NCBI RefSeq assembly: GCF_023278085.1
Contig: NZ_CP066265.1
Location: 4,908,501 to 4,972,500 of the forward strand
Source: Pseudomonas syringae
GTDB lineage: Bacteria; Pseudomonadota; Gammaproteobacteria; Pseudomonadales; Pseudomonadaceae
Direction: 5' to 3'
Length of the DNA: 64,000 nucleotides
The stretch's first letter is position 1, and each line of letters starts with the position of its first letter. The notes beneath the pieces are model-generated. The model was not told the DNA's origin, made no database searches, and worked only from the letters and a program-made list of their open reading frames with translations. Both the position numbers and the translations under genes were made by a program. This document shows, in pieces, positions 51,586 through 64,000 of the stretch.

Positions 51586-51864
51586 TCAGGCCGCCAGTGC
51601 CTTGTCCAGCACACGCTCGACTTCGCTCTTGATCGAACCGCTCATCGCCGAGAGGATGAAGTTCAGCTCGATGTTGATGCGAATCAGCGCTTCCTCCACC
51701 TCGACCCGGCCTTTGGCGCCTTTGCCTTCAAGCTTTACCGTATCGCCCGCCCACTCATGGGCCAGACCATATTTTTCGGCCAGTTTCTCGACCAACTGAT
51801 CAGCCTTCGTCCGCGCCTTTTCCAGGCCCAGTGTGTGCGGGCGTTCAACGGTTATCTTGGCCAT
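51586..51864 (-). CDS. polyhydroxyalkanoic acid system family protein
   Basis: A 92-residue protein from ATG 51864 (MAKITVERPHTLGLEKARTK, AAGGAAC upstream). It matches the small PHA granule-region family encoded next to phasins in pseudomonads. Sequence suggests one alpha/beta domain with an acidic-basic alternation and a C-terminal helix. Function is not established. It is divergent from ubiE. Confidence 0.85.
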   Translation of the reverse strand: MAKITVERPHTLGLEKARTKADQLVEKLAEKYGLAHEWAGDTVKLEGKGAKGRVEVEEALIRINIELNFILSAMSGSIKSEVERVLDKALAA

Positions 51865-52007
51865 GGGGGAGTTCCTTGATCGTCGGATGAAATGCGGCGC
51901 AACTATATACATCCGCCTGCATCCAAGAAAGCGTTGCTGGTGAGCCTTGTCAAGACAAAGCCGGCCTTGGCGATTAGAATGACCGCACTCTATTCCGGTG
52001 AAGCGAT

Positions 52008-52777
52008 ATGAACGATCAGCGCAAAGGCAGCGATGCCGAACCTACGACTCACTTCGGTTACAAACATGTGCCGGAAAGCCAGAAGGCAGAGAAAGTCGCT
52101 GAGGTTTTCCATTCGGTTGCGGCCAAGTACGACCTGATGAACGATCTTCTGTCTGGCGGCATGCACCGTCTGTGGAAACGTTTTGCCATCGAGCTCTCAG
52201 GCGTTCGCAGCGGCAACCGTGTGCTGGACATTGCCGGCGGCACGGGTGACCTGACCCGCAAATTCTCGAAACTGGTCGGCCCGACCGGCCATGTGGTCCT
52301 GGCCGACATCAACGCCTCCATGCTCAAGGTCGGGCGGGACCGCCTGCTGGACCTCGGGGTGGCGGGCAATGTCGAGTTCGTCCAGGCAGACGCTGAAAAG
52401 CTGCCGTTTCCGGACAACCATTTCGACTGCGTGACCATCGCCTTCGGCCTGCGCAACGTGACGCACAAGGAAGACGCACTGCGCTCCATGCTGCGCGTGC
52501 TCAAGCCAGGCGGTCGCCTGCTGGTGCTGGAATTCTCCAAGCCGACCAGCAAGCTGATGTCCAAGGCCTACGACGCCTACTCGTTCGCGTTCATGCCATT
52601 GATGGGCAAACTGGTCACCAACGATGCGGAAAGCTACCGCTACCTGGCCGAGTCGATCCGCATGCACCCTAACCAGGAGACCCTCAAGTCAATGATGGTA
52701 GAAGCCGGTTTTGACCGGGTGACCTACCACAACATGACCTCCGGCATTGTCGCCCTGCATCGCGGTATCAAACCCTG

Positions 52778-52778
<1 letters not shown>
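52008..52778 (+). CDS. ubiE: ubiquinone/menaquinone C-methyltransferase UbiE
   Basis: SAM-dependent C-methylation of the benzoquinol ring in ubiquinone synthesis. It has 256 residues with [21 protein letters not shown] (UbiE signature), [15 protein letters not shown] (SAM motif I), [18 protein letters not shown] and [17 protein letters not shown]. The TGATG overlap couples it to ubiJ. It is the first gene of the ubiE-ubiJ-ubiB cluster. Confidence 0.96.
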
Positions 52779-55017
<2,239 letters not shown>

Positions 55018-55084
55018 CCAGCAGCGTATGGCGCTGGCACACTGTTCAATCCGCCGGGCCTGAAGTCCGGCTGCCGGAGTAGAT

Positions 55085-55477
55085 ATGAAAGACTGGCTGG
55101 ACGAGATTCACTGGAACAGCGACGGTCTGGTGCCTGCAATCGCTCAGGACCACAAGACCGGTCGGGTACTGATGATGGCCTGGATGAACCGCGAGGCGCT
55201 GAGCCTGACGGCATCTGAAAATCGTGCAATCTATTGGTCGCGTTCGCGTGGCAAACTCTGGCGCAAGGGTGAAGAATCAGGCCATGTGCAAAAGCTGCAT
55301 GAACTGCGCCTCGACTGTGACGCCGACGTCATTATCCTGATGGTCGAGCAGATCGGTGGCATCGCCTGCCATACCGGCCGCGAAAGTTGCTTCTACCGGA
55401 TATACGACAATTCAGGCTGGAAAACCGTAGACCCGGTTTTGAAAGATCCTGACGCTATTTACCCTGCAGGCCACTGA
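55085..55477 (+). CDS. hisI: phosphoribosyl-AMP cyclohydrolase HisI
   Basis: Third step of histidine synthesis. It is a 130-residue stand-alone enzyme (fused to HisE in E. coli). Metal-site residues lie in [14 protein letters not shown] and the Cys pair in [27 protein letters not shown] and [18 protein letters not shown] are family signatures. Two bases separate it from hisE. Confidence 0.95.
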   Translation: MKDWLDEIHWNSDGLVPAIAQDHKTGRVLMMAWMNREALSLTASENRAIYWSRSRGKLWRKGEESGHVQKLHELRLDCDADVIILMVEQIGGIACHTGRESCFYRIYDNSGWKTVDPVLKDPDAIYPAGH

Positions 55478-55479
55478 AC

Positions 55480-55812
55480 ATGACTGATACGTTGTCCCGC
55501 CTGGCAGAGGTGCTGGAGTCACGCAAGGACGCAGCTGCCGACAGCTCTTACGTGGCCAGCCTGTACCATAAGGGCCTGAACAAGATTCTGGAGAAGCTGG
55601 GCGAAGAGTCGATTGAAACGATCATCGCCGCCAAGGACGCTGCGGTCAGTGGTGATTGCAGCGATGTGATCTACGAGACGGCTGACCTGTGGTTTCACAG
55701 CATGGTAATGCTGGCCGCACTGGGTCAGCATCCACAGGCCGTGCTCGACGAGCTGGATCGCCGCTTCGGGCTGTCCGGACACGCCGAAAAAGCCGCTCGC
55801 ACGGCAGAATAA
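55480..55812 (+). CDS. hisE: phosphoribosyl-ATP pyrophosphatase HisE
   Basis: Second step of histidine synthesis. It is a 110-residue MazG-like helical protein. Metal-binding acidic residues are in [15 protein letters not shown] and [17 protein letters not shown]. It lies 2 bases after hisI and 45 bases before tatA, the normal pseudomonad order. Confidence 0.95.
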   Translation: MTDTLSRLAEVLESRKDAAADSSYVASLYHKGLNKILEKLGEESIETIIAAKDAAVSGDCSDVIYETADLWFHSMVMLAALGQHPQAVLDELDRRFGLSGHAEKAARTAE

Positions 55813-55857
55813 CGCTTACCCCCTTTCAAGCTTGAAATCTTCTACGAGGACTGTTTC

Positions 55858-56133
55858 ATGGGTATTTTTGACTGGAAACACTGGATCGTCATCCTGATCG
55901 TCGTAGTGCTGGTTTTCGGGACCAAGAAACTCAAGGGCCTGGGCAGTGATGTCGGTGAGTCGATCAAAGGCTTTCGCAAGGCCATGCATGACGATGACAA
56001 ACCTGAAGAGCAACCGGCTCCGCAACCGCAGCAGGCACAACCTGCGCCTCAGGGCTCGCCTCTGAACCAGCCGCACACCATCGACGCGCAAGCGCATAAA
56101 GTCGACGAGCCGATTCGCAAAGACCAGGTTTAA
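55858..56133 (+). CDS. tatA: Sec-independent translocase subunit TatA
   Basis: A 91-residue pore-forming component of the twin-arginine pathway. One N-terminal membrane helix ([14 protein letters not shown], residues about 7-20) is followed by the FGTKKL hinge and an amphipathic helix ([16 protein letters not shown]), then a Gln/Pro-rich tail. tatB starts 4 bases later. Confidence 0.95.
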   Translation: MGIFDWKHWIVILIVVVLVFGTKKLKGLGSDVGESIKGFRKAMHDDDKPEEQPAPQPQQAQPAPQGSPLNQPHTIDAQAHKVDEPIRKDQV

Positions 56134-56137
56134 GCCC

Positions 56138-56599
56138 ATGTTCGGTATCAGCTTCTCTGAACTGCTGCTTGTCGGCCTGGTTGCCTTGCTGGTGCTGGGT
56201 CCCGAGCGCCTGCCAGGTGCCGCACGCACCGCAGGCTTATGGATCGGTCGGTTGAAGCGCAGCTTCAATGCGATCAAACAGGAAGTTGAACGCGAAATCG
56301 GTGCCGATGAAATTCGTCGGCAGCTGCACAACGAGCATATTGTTTCGCTGGAAGACGAAGCGCGGAAAATGTTCGCTCAGAATCAGCACCCCGAAACGCC
56401 TTACGAACCGGTAAGCCCGGCACCCGCACCGGCGCAGGCGGAACCCGCAGCCCCAGCCCATCACGAGATCGGTCCCGCAGAACCTGCGGTACCGAAAACC
56501 GCTCTGTCGCTGGAAAAAACCGCGAAGCCTACTGACGCTTCCGTGCCGCCTCCGACGCCTCCCGTCCACGATTCGTCATTGCCACCGCGAGCCCCATGA
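56138..56599 (+). CDS. tatB: Sec-independent translocase subunit TatB
   Basis: A 153-residue partner of TatC in substrate recognition. The N-terminal [20 protein letters not shown] is the membrane helix, GPERLP is the TatB hinge and the following helix is amphipathic; the last 60 residues are Pro/Ala-rich. It overlaps tatC by 4 bases. Confidence 0.95.
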   Translation: MFGISFSELLLVGLVALLVLGPERLPGAARTAGLWIGRLKRSFNAIKQEVEREIGADEIRRQLHNEHIVSLEDEARKMFAQNQHPETPYEPVSPAPAPAQAEPAAPAHHEIGPAEPAVPKTALSLEKTAKPTDASVPPPTPPVHDSSLPPRAP

Positions 56600-57396
56600 G
56601 CGCTGATATCCCGGAAAACGATCAGCAGATGCCGCTGATCTCGCACCTCACCGAGCTGCGTACACGTCTGTTGCGTTGTGTTGCGGCAGTGTTCCTGATT
56701 TTTGCCGGCCTGTTCTACTTCACGCAGAAGATCTACACGCTGGTGTCGGCACCGCTGCGAGTCTATCTGCCTGAAGGCGCAACGATGATCGCCACGGACG
56801 TGGCCTCGCCGTTCATCACGCCGTTCAAGCTGACCATGATGGTTGCGCTGTTCCTGTCCATGCCGGTGATCCTGCATCAGATCTGGGGGTTCATTGCACC
56901 GGGCCTGTACAAGCACGAAAAGCGTGTGGCCATTCCGCTGCTGGTCTCCAGCATCATCCTGTTCTACGCGGGTATGGCATTCGCCTACTTTCTGGTCTTC
57001 CCGATCATCTTCCACTTCTTCGCCAGCGTGACGCCGGAAGGCGTGTCGATGATGACCGATATCGCCAGTTATCTGGACTTCGTGATGACGTTGTTCTTCG
57101 CCTTCGGCGTGGCCTTCGAAATTCCGGTGGCGGTGGTGTTGCTGGTCTGGATCGGCATCGTCGACGTGAAGTACCTGAAGAAGATTCGTCCTTATGTGGT
57201 CATTGGCTGCTTTGTGATCGGCATGATTCTGACCCCGCCGGACATCTTCTCGCAGACCCTGCTGGCGGTACCGATGTGGTTGCTGTTCGAACTGGGCATC
57301 CTGTGCAGTTCGATGATCAAGAAGCGCGGCGAACACCCGGACGATCAAGCGCAAGACACCGACAAGCCAGATCAGCCACCCGCGACCACGCCGTGA
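56596..57396 (+). CDS. tatC: Sec-independent translocase subunit TatC
   Basis: The 266-residue receptor for twin-arginine signal peptides, with six membrane segments. Signatures are [16 protein letters not shown] at the N-terminus, FxxxFFS-type [15 protein letters not shown] and [22 protein letters not shown]. The charged C-terminal tail is Asp/Lys/Pro-rich. The stop overlaps the rsmE GTG start. Confidence 0.96.
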   Translation: MSADIPENDQQMPLISHLTELRTRLLRCVAAVFLIFAGLFYFTQKIYTLVSAPLRVYLPEGATMIATDVASPFITPFKLTMMVALFLSMPVILHQIWGFIAPGLYKHEKRVAIPLLVSSIILFYAGMAFAYFLVFPIIFHFFASVTPEGVSMMTDIASYLDFVMTLFFAFGVAFEIPVAVVLLVWIGIVDVKYLKKIRPYVVIGCFVIGMILTPPDIFSQTLLAVPMWLLFELGILCSSMIKKRGEHPDDQAQDTDKPDQPPATTP

Positions 57397-58100
57397 ATCT
57401 GCTGTTGCTTGAAGAAGCCGATTTCATTGCGGCCGACCGGGTTATCCTGCGCGATCGTCGCCTCAAGCACATGCAAGAGGTGCATCGCGCCGAAGTCGGC
57501 GACAGTTTGCGGGTGGGCCGAATCAACGGGCCGCTCGGCAGTGCCGAACTGCTGCGCCTTGAAACCCATGAGGCCGAGCTGCGTGTTGTACTGGACGTCG
57601 AGCCGCCCGCAAAGCTGCCGCTGACCTTGCTGCTCGCACTGCCGCGTCCCAAGATGTTGCGCCGGGTCTTTCAGACCGTTGCAACTATGGGCGTGCCCAG
57701 GGTGGTGTTGCTGAACAGCTATCGGGTCGAGAAAAGCTTCTGGCAGACGCCCTTTCTGGAACCGGCTGCCATCCGCGAGCAGTTGATTCTCGGTCTGGAA
57801 CAGGCGCGCGACAGCGTGCTGCCCGAAATCGTCATCGAAAAGCGCTTCAAACCGTTCGTCGAAGACCGCCTGCCGCAACTGGCGGCCGATACGCTGGGCC
57901 TGGTTGGTCATCCCGGCGATTTCCCTGCCTGCCCGCGCGCCGTAACAGGACCGGTCACACTCGCCATCGGCCCCGAAGGCGGCTGGATTCCGTATGAAGT
58001 CGACTTGTTGCGTCAATCCGGGTTGCAACCCGTGCAACTGGGCGAACGCATTCTGCGTGTCGAAACGGCTGTAACGGCCCTGCTCGCCCGTCTGTTCTAA
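57393..58100 (+). CDS. rsmE: 16S rRNA m3U1498 methyltransferase RsmE
   Basis: Methylates N3 of U1498 in 16S rRNA with SAM. GTG 57393, overlapping the tatC stop, gives 235 residues starting [21 protein letters not shown], the family N-terminus; longer frames into tatC are rejected. The SPOUT-class knot is seen in [17 protein letters not shown] and [17 protein letters not shown]. It completes the tatABC-rsmE set. Confidence 0.94.
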   Translation: MNLLLLEEADFIAADRVILRDRRLKHMQEVHRAEVGDSLRVGRINGPLGSAELLRLETHEAELRVVLDVEPPAKLPLTLLLALPRPKMLRRVFQTVATMGVPRVVLLNSYRVEKSFWQTPFLEPAAIREQLILGLEQARDSVLPEIVIEKRFKPFVEDRLPQLAADTLGLVGHPGDFPACPRAVTGPVTLAIGPEGGWIPYEVDLLRQSGLQPVQLGERILRVETAVTALLARLF

Positions 58101-58187
58101 GTTCTATTACATCGACTAAACCGCTTCAGTTAGTTGGGGCGCAGCCGATGAAAATGGAATTAATGAATAATAGACAAAGGAGCAGTC

Positions 58188-60104
58188 ATGTCTCGTGGGT
58201 TATCTCGAAGTCTCGCTAATGCGAGTGTCAGCCTGAAATTGGCAGTAGGCTTTGGCCTGGTGCTGTTGATGACCCTGATGATCTCGGCAACCGGCTGGTT
58301 CAGCAACAAGGCGCTGATTGACCGCGGTGATCGCGTGACTGCCATTGCAGAGATCAACGAGCTCACACTGCAACTGCGCATCAACCGTATGCGCTATGAG
58401 GATCTGTACGACGCAGAGACCGCGGGCACGGTAAGAACCAACCTCGATCAACTCGACGCCGCCCTGCTGGTCGCCAGAGGCCTGCTGCGCTCTGCTGAAA
58501 ACATCCAGCTTCTGGATCGCCAGATTGAGACGACGAACGAGTATCGCCGGTCGTTCAAGGACATGACCGACGCCATTGGCCTGCGCGAGACCAGCCGCAC
58601 CCAGATGGGCGCCAACGCCGACAAGGCGGTGGATCAGGCAGACAAGGTCGAAGCCGAGCTGCTCAAGGCAGACAACATTCTCGCTTTCAACGGCATTGTT
58701 GGCGTCAGCAAGCTGATTCAACAGGCACGCTTCCAGGTTCGCGGTTACACCTACAGCGGCCGTCCCGATTTTGAAAAGAACGCCAATCAGGCCATTGATG
58801 AAGCGATTACCGGGATCAATACCCTGGCCGGTGACGTTTCTTCTGAATACCTGCCATTGCTGCAGCAAGCGGTTGTCGGCCTCAAGGGTTATCGTGAAGC
58901 CGTAGGGCAATACCGTGACGCTCAGGCGGCCAGCAAGGCCGCGCTGGACAAGATGACCACGCTGGGCACTGACATGCTGGCTATCAGCAATGACATGATC
59001 GCCAGGCAAAACAAGAGCCGGGATATCGAAAGCGACAAGTCGGCGATGATGATCGCGGCTGCCACCGCTCTGGCCCTGGTGTTGAGCATTCTGGCCGCCT
59101 GGGTCATCACCCGTCAGATCACCGTGCCACTCAATGAAACCCTTGAAGTGGTAGAGCGAGTCGCCTCGGGCGATCTGAGTCGCAACCTGCAGGTTGATCG
59201 CAAGGACGAGCTGGGCAGGCTGCAAAGCACCATCCAGCGCATGACGGTCAACCTGCGTGAGCTGGTCGGGGGGATTCGCGATGGCGTGACACAGATCGCC
59301 AGTGCCGCAGAAGAACTGTCAGCCGTGACCGAGCAGACCAGTGCCGGGGTCAACAGCCAGAAAGTGGAGACTGATCAGGTGGCCACGGCCATGCACGAAA
59401 TGACCGCGACCGTTCAGGAAGTTGCGCGTAACGCCGAAGAGGCCTCCGAAGCAGCGGTAGCTGCTGATCAACAGGCACGGGACGGCGAGCGAGTGGTCAA
59501 CGAGGCGATCGCGCAAATCGAACGTCTTGCCGTTGCCGTGGGCAATTCCAGCGATGCGATGGGCACCCTGAAACAGGAAAGCAACCAGATCGGCAGCGTG
59601 CTGGACGTCATCAAGTCCGTCGCCCAACAGACCAACCTGCTGGCCCTGAACGCCGCCATCGAAGCCGCCCGGGCCGGAGAGGCAGGTCGCGGCTTTGCGG
59701 TGGTCGCCGACGAAGTGCGCAGCCTGGCGCAACGCACCCAGAAGTCTACCGAAGAGATCGAAGCCCTGATCGCTCGTCTGCAAAGCGGCACGCAGCAGGC
59801 GGCAACCGTCATGGACAGCAGCCGCGAGCTGAGTGCCAGCAGCGTAGAACTGACGCGCCGCGCCGGTGGGTCGCTGGAGAACATCACTAAAACCGTCTCG
59901 GCGATCCAGTCGATGAACCAGCAGATCGCAGCGGCCGCTGAACAGCAGAGCGCGACCGCCGAAGAGATCAACCGCAGCATCATCAATGTGCGCGACATCT
60001 CGGAACAGACCTCGTCGGCCAGCGAAGAAACAGCCGCATCCAGCGTCGAGCTGGCGCGACTGGGTAATCATCTCCAGGTATTGGTGAGTCGCTTCACCGT
60101 CTGA
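58188..60104 (+). CDS. methyl-accepting chemotaxis protein, helical-bimodular type
   Basis: A 638-residue chemoreceptor with AAAGGAG at the correct distance. TM1 lies at about residues 18-37, followed by a long all-helical periplasmic sensor (about 40-285) of the two-module HBM kind known from McpS of P. putida, which senses organic acids. TM2 is at about 286-308 and HAMP at about 309-361. The signalling domain has its tip at [20 protein letters not shown], and there is no C-terminal CheR-tethering pentapeptide. The ligand is unknown. A paralogue lies immediately downstream. Confidence 0.9.
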   Translation: MSRGLSRSLANASVSLKLAVGFGLVLLMTLMISATGWFSNKALIDRGDRVTAIAEINELTLQLRINRMRYEDLYDAETAGTVRTNLDQLDAALLVARGLLRSAENIQLLDRQIETTNEYRRSFKDMTDAIGLRETSRTQMGANADKAVDQADKVEAELLKADNILAFNGIVGVSKLIQQARFQVRGYTYSGRPDFEKNANQAIDEAITGINTLAGDVSSEYLPLLQQAVVGLKGYREAVGQYRDAQAASKAALDKMTTLGTDMLAISNDMIARQNKSRDIESDKSAMMIAAATALALVLSILAAWVITRQITVPLNETLEVVERVASGDLSRNLQVDRKDELGRLQSTIQRMTVNLRELVGGIRDGVTQIASAAEELSAVTEQTSAGVNSQKVETDQVATAMHEMTATVQEVARNAEEASEAAVAADQQARDGERVVNEAIAQIERLAVAVGNSSDAMGTLKQESNQIGSVLDVIKSVAQQTNLLALNAAIEAARAGEAGRGFAVVADEVRSLAQRTQKSTEEIEALIARLQSGTQQAATVMDSSRELSASSVELTRRAGGSLENITKTVSAIQSMNQQIAAAAEQQSATAEEINRSIINVRDISEQTSSASEETAASSVELARLGNHLQVLVSRFTV

Positions 60105-60309
60105 TAAAACGCAGCGGCTCCTGCGCTCCACCGGGGGTGCGGGGGTGCTCATACCCTTGAAAATGTGACGCCCGTCACCCCTGCTTTCTGCTCGGAAATC
60201 TCCTACGACCTTCTCAGGTCACGCGACACATTGCCCTGCCGATGCGCTCACAACGCATGTCCAGACTCGCTCGGGACTTGCTTATGTTGGCTTATTGCAG
60301 GAGGTTGCA

Positions 60310-62253
60310 ATGTTTCGATTGATCAATCACACGCTTGAGAACATGAACGTCAGATTCAAGCTGTCACTGGGGTTCGGGCTGGTGCTGCTGTTGACACTGG
60401 TCATCACCCTGACAGGCTGGCACGGGCTGTACACCATGATCGACCGCTCCGAATCGCTCTCGGAAATTGCTCAGCTCAACAGCCTGACCAAAGACCTGCG
60501 TGCCGAGCGGATTACGGATCGGGTGGAAAAAACCCCGGAGAGTGCAGCGCTGGTCAAGAACAAGCTCGACGAGATGAAAGTGCTGCTCGACTCATTGAAC
60601 AGGCTGAGCGAGGAGCAGACGACCATTGCACTGTTCAACGCGCAACGCCAGCTCGTCAATGACATGGAAAAGTCTTTTATTTCTATCCGCGCCAATCGCC
60701 AGACCCGCGATCAGGTCCTCGGACTACTGAATCAGCGATCGGAACAAGCGCTTAAAGCCATTGCCCGGGTGGAAGCCGAGGTGCTCAAGGCTGTGAGCCA
60801 GGAGCAGGACAGCAGCGAGCGAATGGACGAGTTCACTAATATTTCGCAGCTCAGAGAGCAGATTCAGACAGCCCGGTATCAGGTTCAGGCCTACACCTAT
60901 ACCACCCGAGAAGCAGATGAAACTGCAGCTATCGCCTCTATCGACGAAGCGCTCAAGGAGATTCAGCAAATTGCTCAGGATCAGAGTGAAGACAAACTTG
61001 AGGGGCTGGTGCCAGCCACTGAGGCGCTGCAGGGATATCGCAAGCAACTGGGTGAGTTCAAGCAGATCCAGTTCAAAGCCGAAGCTGAACAGGAGGGCAT
61101 GCGCGAGCTTGGTGAAAAGCTGCTGGAGTCCGTCAGCACGCTGACCCGCCTGCATACCGCACAGCGTGACAGCGAAGCAGACAACGCGAGTGCCATGCTG
61201 ATGAGCGTTGCCGCAATGGCCTTGTTGATCGGACTGCTCGCGGCCTGGATCATGACGCGGCAGATTACCGCACCGTTGCGCCAGAGCCTGATTGCCGCTG
61301 CGCGTATCGCTCAAGGCGATCTGAGTCAGGACCTGAACGTGACACGGCATGATGAAATGGGCCAGTTGCAGCAAAGCATGCAGACCATGACCGTCAGCCT
61401 GCGCGAGTTGATCGGTGGTATTGGCGAAGGTGTTTCGCAAATCGCCAGCGCGGCCGAGCAGCTGTCGGCAGTCACCGAGCAGACCTGCTCAGGGGTCAAC
61501 AGTCAGAAAGACGAGACCGATCAGGTGGCCACGGCCATGAACGAGATGGCAGCCACCGTGCAGGAAGTGGCCCGCAGTGCGCAGGATGCTTCTCAGGCGG
61601 CTGCTCAGGCTGACCAACAGGCGCGCAGTGGCGACGAGGTCGTGGGCCAGGCGATTGGCCAGATCGAGCAACTTGCCCGTGAGGTGGTCAGCTCGACCCA
61701 GGCCATGAACCAACTCAAACAGGAAAGCAGCAAGATTGTCGGTGTTCTCGACGTGATCAAGTCTGTTTCCCAGCAAACCAACCTGCTGGCGCTGAATGCG
61801 GCCATCGAGGCGGCGCGGGCTGGCGAAGCCGGACGCGGGTTTGCCGTGGTCGCCGATGAGGTACGCGGCCTGGCACAACGAACCCAGAAGTCCACAGAGG
61901 AAATCGAAGATTTGATCGCTGCCTTACAGACTGGCACCCAGCAGGTTGCCTGCACGCTGGACAGCAGCCGCAGCCTGACCGACAACACGGTAGAACTCAG
62001 CCGCCGCGCCGGCAGCTCGCTGGAGCAGATCACCCGTACGGTGGCGACCATCCAGCACATGAACGAACAGATCGCCACCGCCAGCGAGGAACAGAGCATG
62101 GTCGCCGAACAGATCAACCGCAACGTCATCCGCGTGCGCGACATCTCCGAACAGACCGCCGCAGCCAGCGAACAGACAGCCGCCTCCAGCGTTGAACTGG
62201 CGAGGCTGGGCGTCCATCTGCAAGGGCTGATGGGGAAATTCCGGGTGAGCTGA
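60310..62253 (+). CDS. methyl-accepting chemotaxis protein, paralogue of the upstream receptor
   Basis: A 647-residue chemoreceptor. ATG 60310 ([20 protein letters not shown]) is preceded by AGGAGG at 60299-60304; the TTG at 60295 overlaps that site and is rejected. TM1 is at about residues 18-38, a helical sensor at about 40-290, TM2 at about 295-318, then HAMP and a signalling domain almost identical in its core to the upstream gene. The periplasmic sensors are much more different, as expected for duplication followed by ligand change. It has a separate 205-base leader, so it is probably transcribed on its own. Confidence 0.9.
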   Translation: MFRLINHTLENMNVRFKLSLGFGLVLLLTLVITLTGWHGLYTMIDRSESLSEIAQLNSLTKDLRAERITDRVEKTPESAALVKNKLDEMKVLLDSLNRLSEEQTTIALFNAQRQLVNDMEKSFISIRANRQTRDQVLGLLNQRSEQALKAIARVEAEVLKAVSQEQDSSERMDEFTNISQLREQIQTARYQVQAYTYTTREADETAAIASIDEALKEIQQIAQDQSEDKLEGLVPATEALQGYRKQLGEFKQIQFKAEAEQEGMRELGEKLLESVSTLTRLHTAQRDSEADNASAMLMSVAAMALLIGLLAAWIMTRQITAPLRQSLIAAARIAQGDLSQDLNVTRHDEMGQLQQSMQTMTVSLRELIGGIGEGVSQIASAAEQLSAVTEQTCSGVNSQKDETDQVATAMNEMAATVQEVARSAQDASQAAAQADQQARSGDEVVGQAIGQIEQLAREVVSSTQAMNQLKQESSKIVGVLDVIKSVSQQTNLLALNAAIEAARAGEAGRGFAVVADEVRGLAQRTQKSTEEIEDLIAALQTGTQQVACTLDSSRSLTDNTVELSRRAGSSLEQITRTVATIQHMNEQIATASEEQSMVAEQINRNVIRVRDISEQTAAASEQTAASSVELARLGVHLQGLMGKFRVS

Positions 62254-62267
62254 CAGGTACGTGCGCT

Positions 62268-62397
62268 AGGCGCGGATGGGTGACGCAGAGCGTCACGACA
62301 GGCATTCCCACGCTGGAGCGTGAGGAACGATAACCTCAACTATCGTGCGACGCTCCGCGTCGCCATGCCGTTCTGGACGCTCTGCGTCCGCTCTTGG
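62268..62397 (+). repeat. composite palindromic repeat, locus F (complete single unit)
   Basis: The clearest complete copy. The left arm, 62280-62332, runs GTGACGC-aga-GCGTCAC, GGCAT, a TTCC..GGAA hairpin and AACGATA. The right arm, 62341-62389, runs TATCGT, GACGCTCCGCGTC, ATGCC and GGACGC-tct-GCGTCC. The arms are imperfect reverse complements around an 8-base centre. It lies between convergent chemoreceptor and opgH genes. Confidence 0.92.
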
Positions 62398-62410
62398 GAC
62401 AGCGCCCAAT

Positions 62411-62447
62411 AAAAAGCCCCTGAAGCACTATGCTTCAGGGGCTTTTT
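62411..62447. terminator. bidirectional intrinsic terminator (chemoreceptor gene and opgH)
   Basis: A perfect 17-bp stem, AAAAAGCCCCTGAAGCA and its complement ending in TTTTT, closes on the 3-base loop CTA. It is active-looking in both directions. Confidence 0.93.
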
Positions 62448-62462
62448 CGTCGCCGGGTGGTT

Positions 62463-64000
62463 TTAGACCAACACCGGCTCCGAGGCTTTGTCGACAGGCT
62501 GCAACGGCAGCAATGGCGCGTGTGGATCAGCTTCGATGGAAGCTCTCCAGGCGGCTAGCCACTCTTCGTGGCCTTCGCTCCAGACACGCTCGTGCAAGCG
62601 GCCAAGGGCAACCGGGTCGCTCAACAGCATCAGGCGTTCCTGATTGTCGAGTTTCGCCGGCCCCACCTTGAGCGCATGATCAACGCGTTCCATACGCACC
62701 ACTTCGATCGGCTGAGCCTGGCGGTGACGCGAGGTTGCCAGGGCGCACGCCAGTGCGTTCTGGCGAGGATCGACCACCGCCCGAATGAAGCCGTGTTTCA
62801 GGGCGTGCCAACGGTTCTCGTGGGTGTACTGATCGGTGGAGATCAGTTCTTGCGGTGGCTCGAACTCTTCAGGGATCAGGAAGAATTTCTCGTCACGCGC
62901 CTTGAGGCCCAGACCGGTACGGCTGGAAATCACCGACACCGGAATCGACAGCATCAACGACACCACGATCGGCGCCAACCACCACAGGAAGCTCGGGTTC
63001 AGCCAGAACACCAGCAGTGCCCAGCACGCGCCCAGCAAGGTCTGCGGACCATGACGCTTGACCGCTTCGAGCCACGGCGTGGAGTCGTCGTCACGTTGCG
63101 GCGAGTTCCAGGTCGCGGCCCAGCCGAGGAAGGCCGCCAGTACGAAGCGAGTGTGGAACAGCATGCGCACCGGAGCCAGCAGCACCGAGAACAGCATTTC
63201 CAGCAGCATCGATACGGTGACCTTGAACTTGCCGCCGAAGCCCTTCGCACCTTTCGCCCAGATCAGAATGACGCTGAGCAGTTTAGGCAGGAACAACAGA
63301 ACGATGGTGGTCGAGAACAGCGCAACAGCGCGCTCCGGGTGCCATTGTGGCCACAACGGATACAACTGACGAGGTTCCAGGAAGTAGGTCGGCTCCATCA
63401 GGGTGTTCACCGCCAGCAGGGCTGTGGACAACACGAGGAAGAAGAACCACAACGGCGCTGACAGGTACGACATCACGCCGGTCAGGAACACGGCGCGGTG
63501 AACCGGGTGCATGCCCTTGACCAGGAACAGCCGGAAGTTCATCAGGTTACCGTGGCACCAGCGACGGTCACGCTTGAGTTCGTCCAGCAGGTTCGGTGGC
63601 AGTTCTTCATAGCTGCCCGGCAGATCATAGGCAATCCACACGCCCCAGCCGGCACGGCGCATCAGCGCAGCTTCAACGAAGTCGTGGGACAGGATCGCAC
63701 CGGCGAACGCACCTTTACCGGGCAACGGCGCCAGGGCGCAGTGCTCGATGAACGGCTTCATGCGGATGATCGCATTGTGGCCCCAGTAGTGGGATTCACC
63801 CAGCTGCCAGAAGTGCAGACCGGCAGTGAACAGCGGACCATAGACGCGGGTCGCGAACTGCTGCATGCGGGCATACAGCGTGTCCATGCCCGACGCACGT
63901 GGCGCAGTCTGGATGATACCGGCGTCTGGCGTGGCTTCCATCAGACGAACCAGGCTGGTCAGACATTCACCGCTCATGACGCTGTCGGCATCCAGCACGA
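62463..64000 (-). CDS. opgH: osmoregulated periplasmic glucan glucosyltransferase OpgH (C-terminal part)
   Basis: The C-terminal 512 or so residues of a membrane glucosyltransferase; the gene continues beyond the window. The visible part starts inside the family-2 glycosyltransferase domain with [11 protein letters not shown] (metal-binding acidic motif), then [33 protein letters not shown] (Q/RxxRW motif) and several membrane helices, ending in a cytoplasmic tail. OpgH makes the beta-1,2-linked glucan backbone of osmoregulated periplasmic glucans, needed for virulence in P. syringae. Any methionine near 63998 is internal, not a start. Confidence 0.95.
   Translation of the reverse strand, partial: VLDADSVMSGECLTSLVRLMEATPDAGIIQTAPRASGMDTLYARMQQFATRVYGPLFTAGLHFWQLGESHYWGHNAIIRMKPFIEHCALAPLPGKGAFAGAILSHDFVEAALMRRAGWGVWIAYDLPGSYEELPPNLLDELKRDRRWCHGNLMNFRLFLVKGMHPVHRAVFLTGVMSYLSAPLWFFFLVLSTALLAVNTLMEPTYFLEPRQLYPLWPQWHPERAVALFSTTIVLLFLPKLLSVILIWAKGAKGFGGKFKVTVSMLLEMLFSVLLAPVRMLFHTRFVLAAFLGWAATWNSPQRDDDSTPWLEAVKRHGPQTLLGACWALLVFWLNPSFLWWLAPIVVSLMLSIPVSVISSRTGLGLKARDEKFFLIPEEFEPPQELISTDQYTHENRWHALKHGFIRAVVDPRQNALACALATSRHRQAQPIEVVRMERVDHALKVGPAKLDNQERLMLLSDPVALGRLHERVWSEGHEEWLAAWRASIEADPHAPLLPLQPVDKASEPVLV

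Overview
The window reads as chromosomal DNA of a fluorescent pseudomonad, most likely of the Pseudomonas syringae group. Codon use is GC-rich. Almost every gene is a recognisable Pseudomonas core gene, and the blocks follow the classic Pseudomonas order: gshB-pilGHIJ-chpA, tonB-yqgE-ruvX-pyrR-pyrB-pyrC', pilT-yggS-proC-yggT-metX-metW-rdgB-hemW, hslVU-pha, ubiE-ubiJ-ubiB-hisIE-tatABC and opgH. The species call is inference from gene content, because no marker gene was compared. I see no rRNA, tRNA, CRISPR array, insertion sequence or prophage.

Layout. 1-303: N-terminus of an acidic unknown protein (minus). 554-5724: K+/H+ antiporter cvrA and a large MscS-type channel. 5790-11946 (minus): a 5-oxoproline/D-glutamate type operon with an NRAMP-like transporter, PxpA, a UPF0317 (D-glutamate cyclase-like) protein, a PxpB-PxpC fusion and a biotin carboxylase-BCCP protein, facing a divergent GntR/FCD regulator. 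13003-14466: selO. 14851-24802 (minus): the Pil-Chp chemosensory system of type IV pili, without pilK or chpB. 25049-31058: gshB, tonB, yqgE, ruvX, pyrR, pyrB and a dead dihydroorotase. 31510-40424: TM2 protein, NlpC/P60 protein, pilT, then yggS-proC-yggT, metX-metW, rdgB-hemW and a DUF3392 protein. 40494-43887: ilvD (minus) and alaC. 44180-46586: hslVU behind a heat-shock-type promoter, then a DUF971 protein. 46789-51864: polyhydroxyalkanoate genes phaC-phaZ-phaD and, converging on them, phaF, phaI and a granule-region protein; phaC2 is absent. 52008-58100: ubiquinone genes, hisI/hisE, tatABC and rsmE. 58188-62253: two paralogous chemoreceptors. 62463-64000: C-terminal part of the osmoregulated glucan glucosyltransferase opgH.

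The most striking non-coding feature is a family of composite palindromic repeats at six intergenic sites (about 14.5, 31.1, 36.2, 43.9, 50.1 and 62.3 kb). The full unit is itself an inverted duplication of about 110 bp: each arm carries two small hairpins, and the arms meet at a TATCGT/ACGATA centre. At two sites it forms tandem arrays. All copies lie at gene 3' ends, four of them between convergent genes.

No wholly new system is evident. The best leads are the biotin-carboxylase/PxpBC/UPF0317 operon, which has the parts of a split urea-carboxylase-like enzyme; the repeat family; and the missing adaptation enzymes of the Chp system. Start codons were reset from Shine-Dalgarno spacing and family N-termini where the longest frame was implausible. 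All functional calls come from reading motifs, not from database searches.
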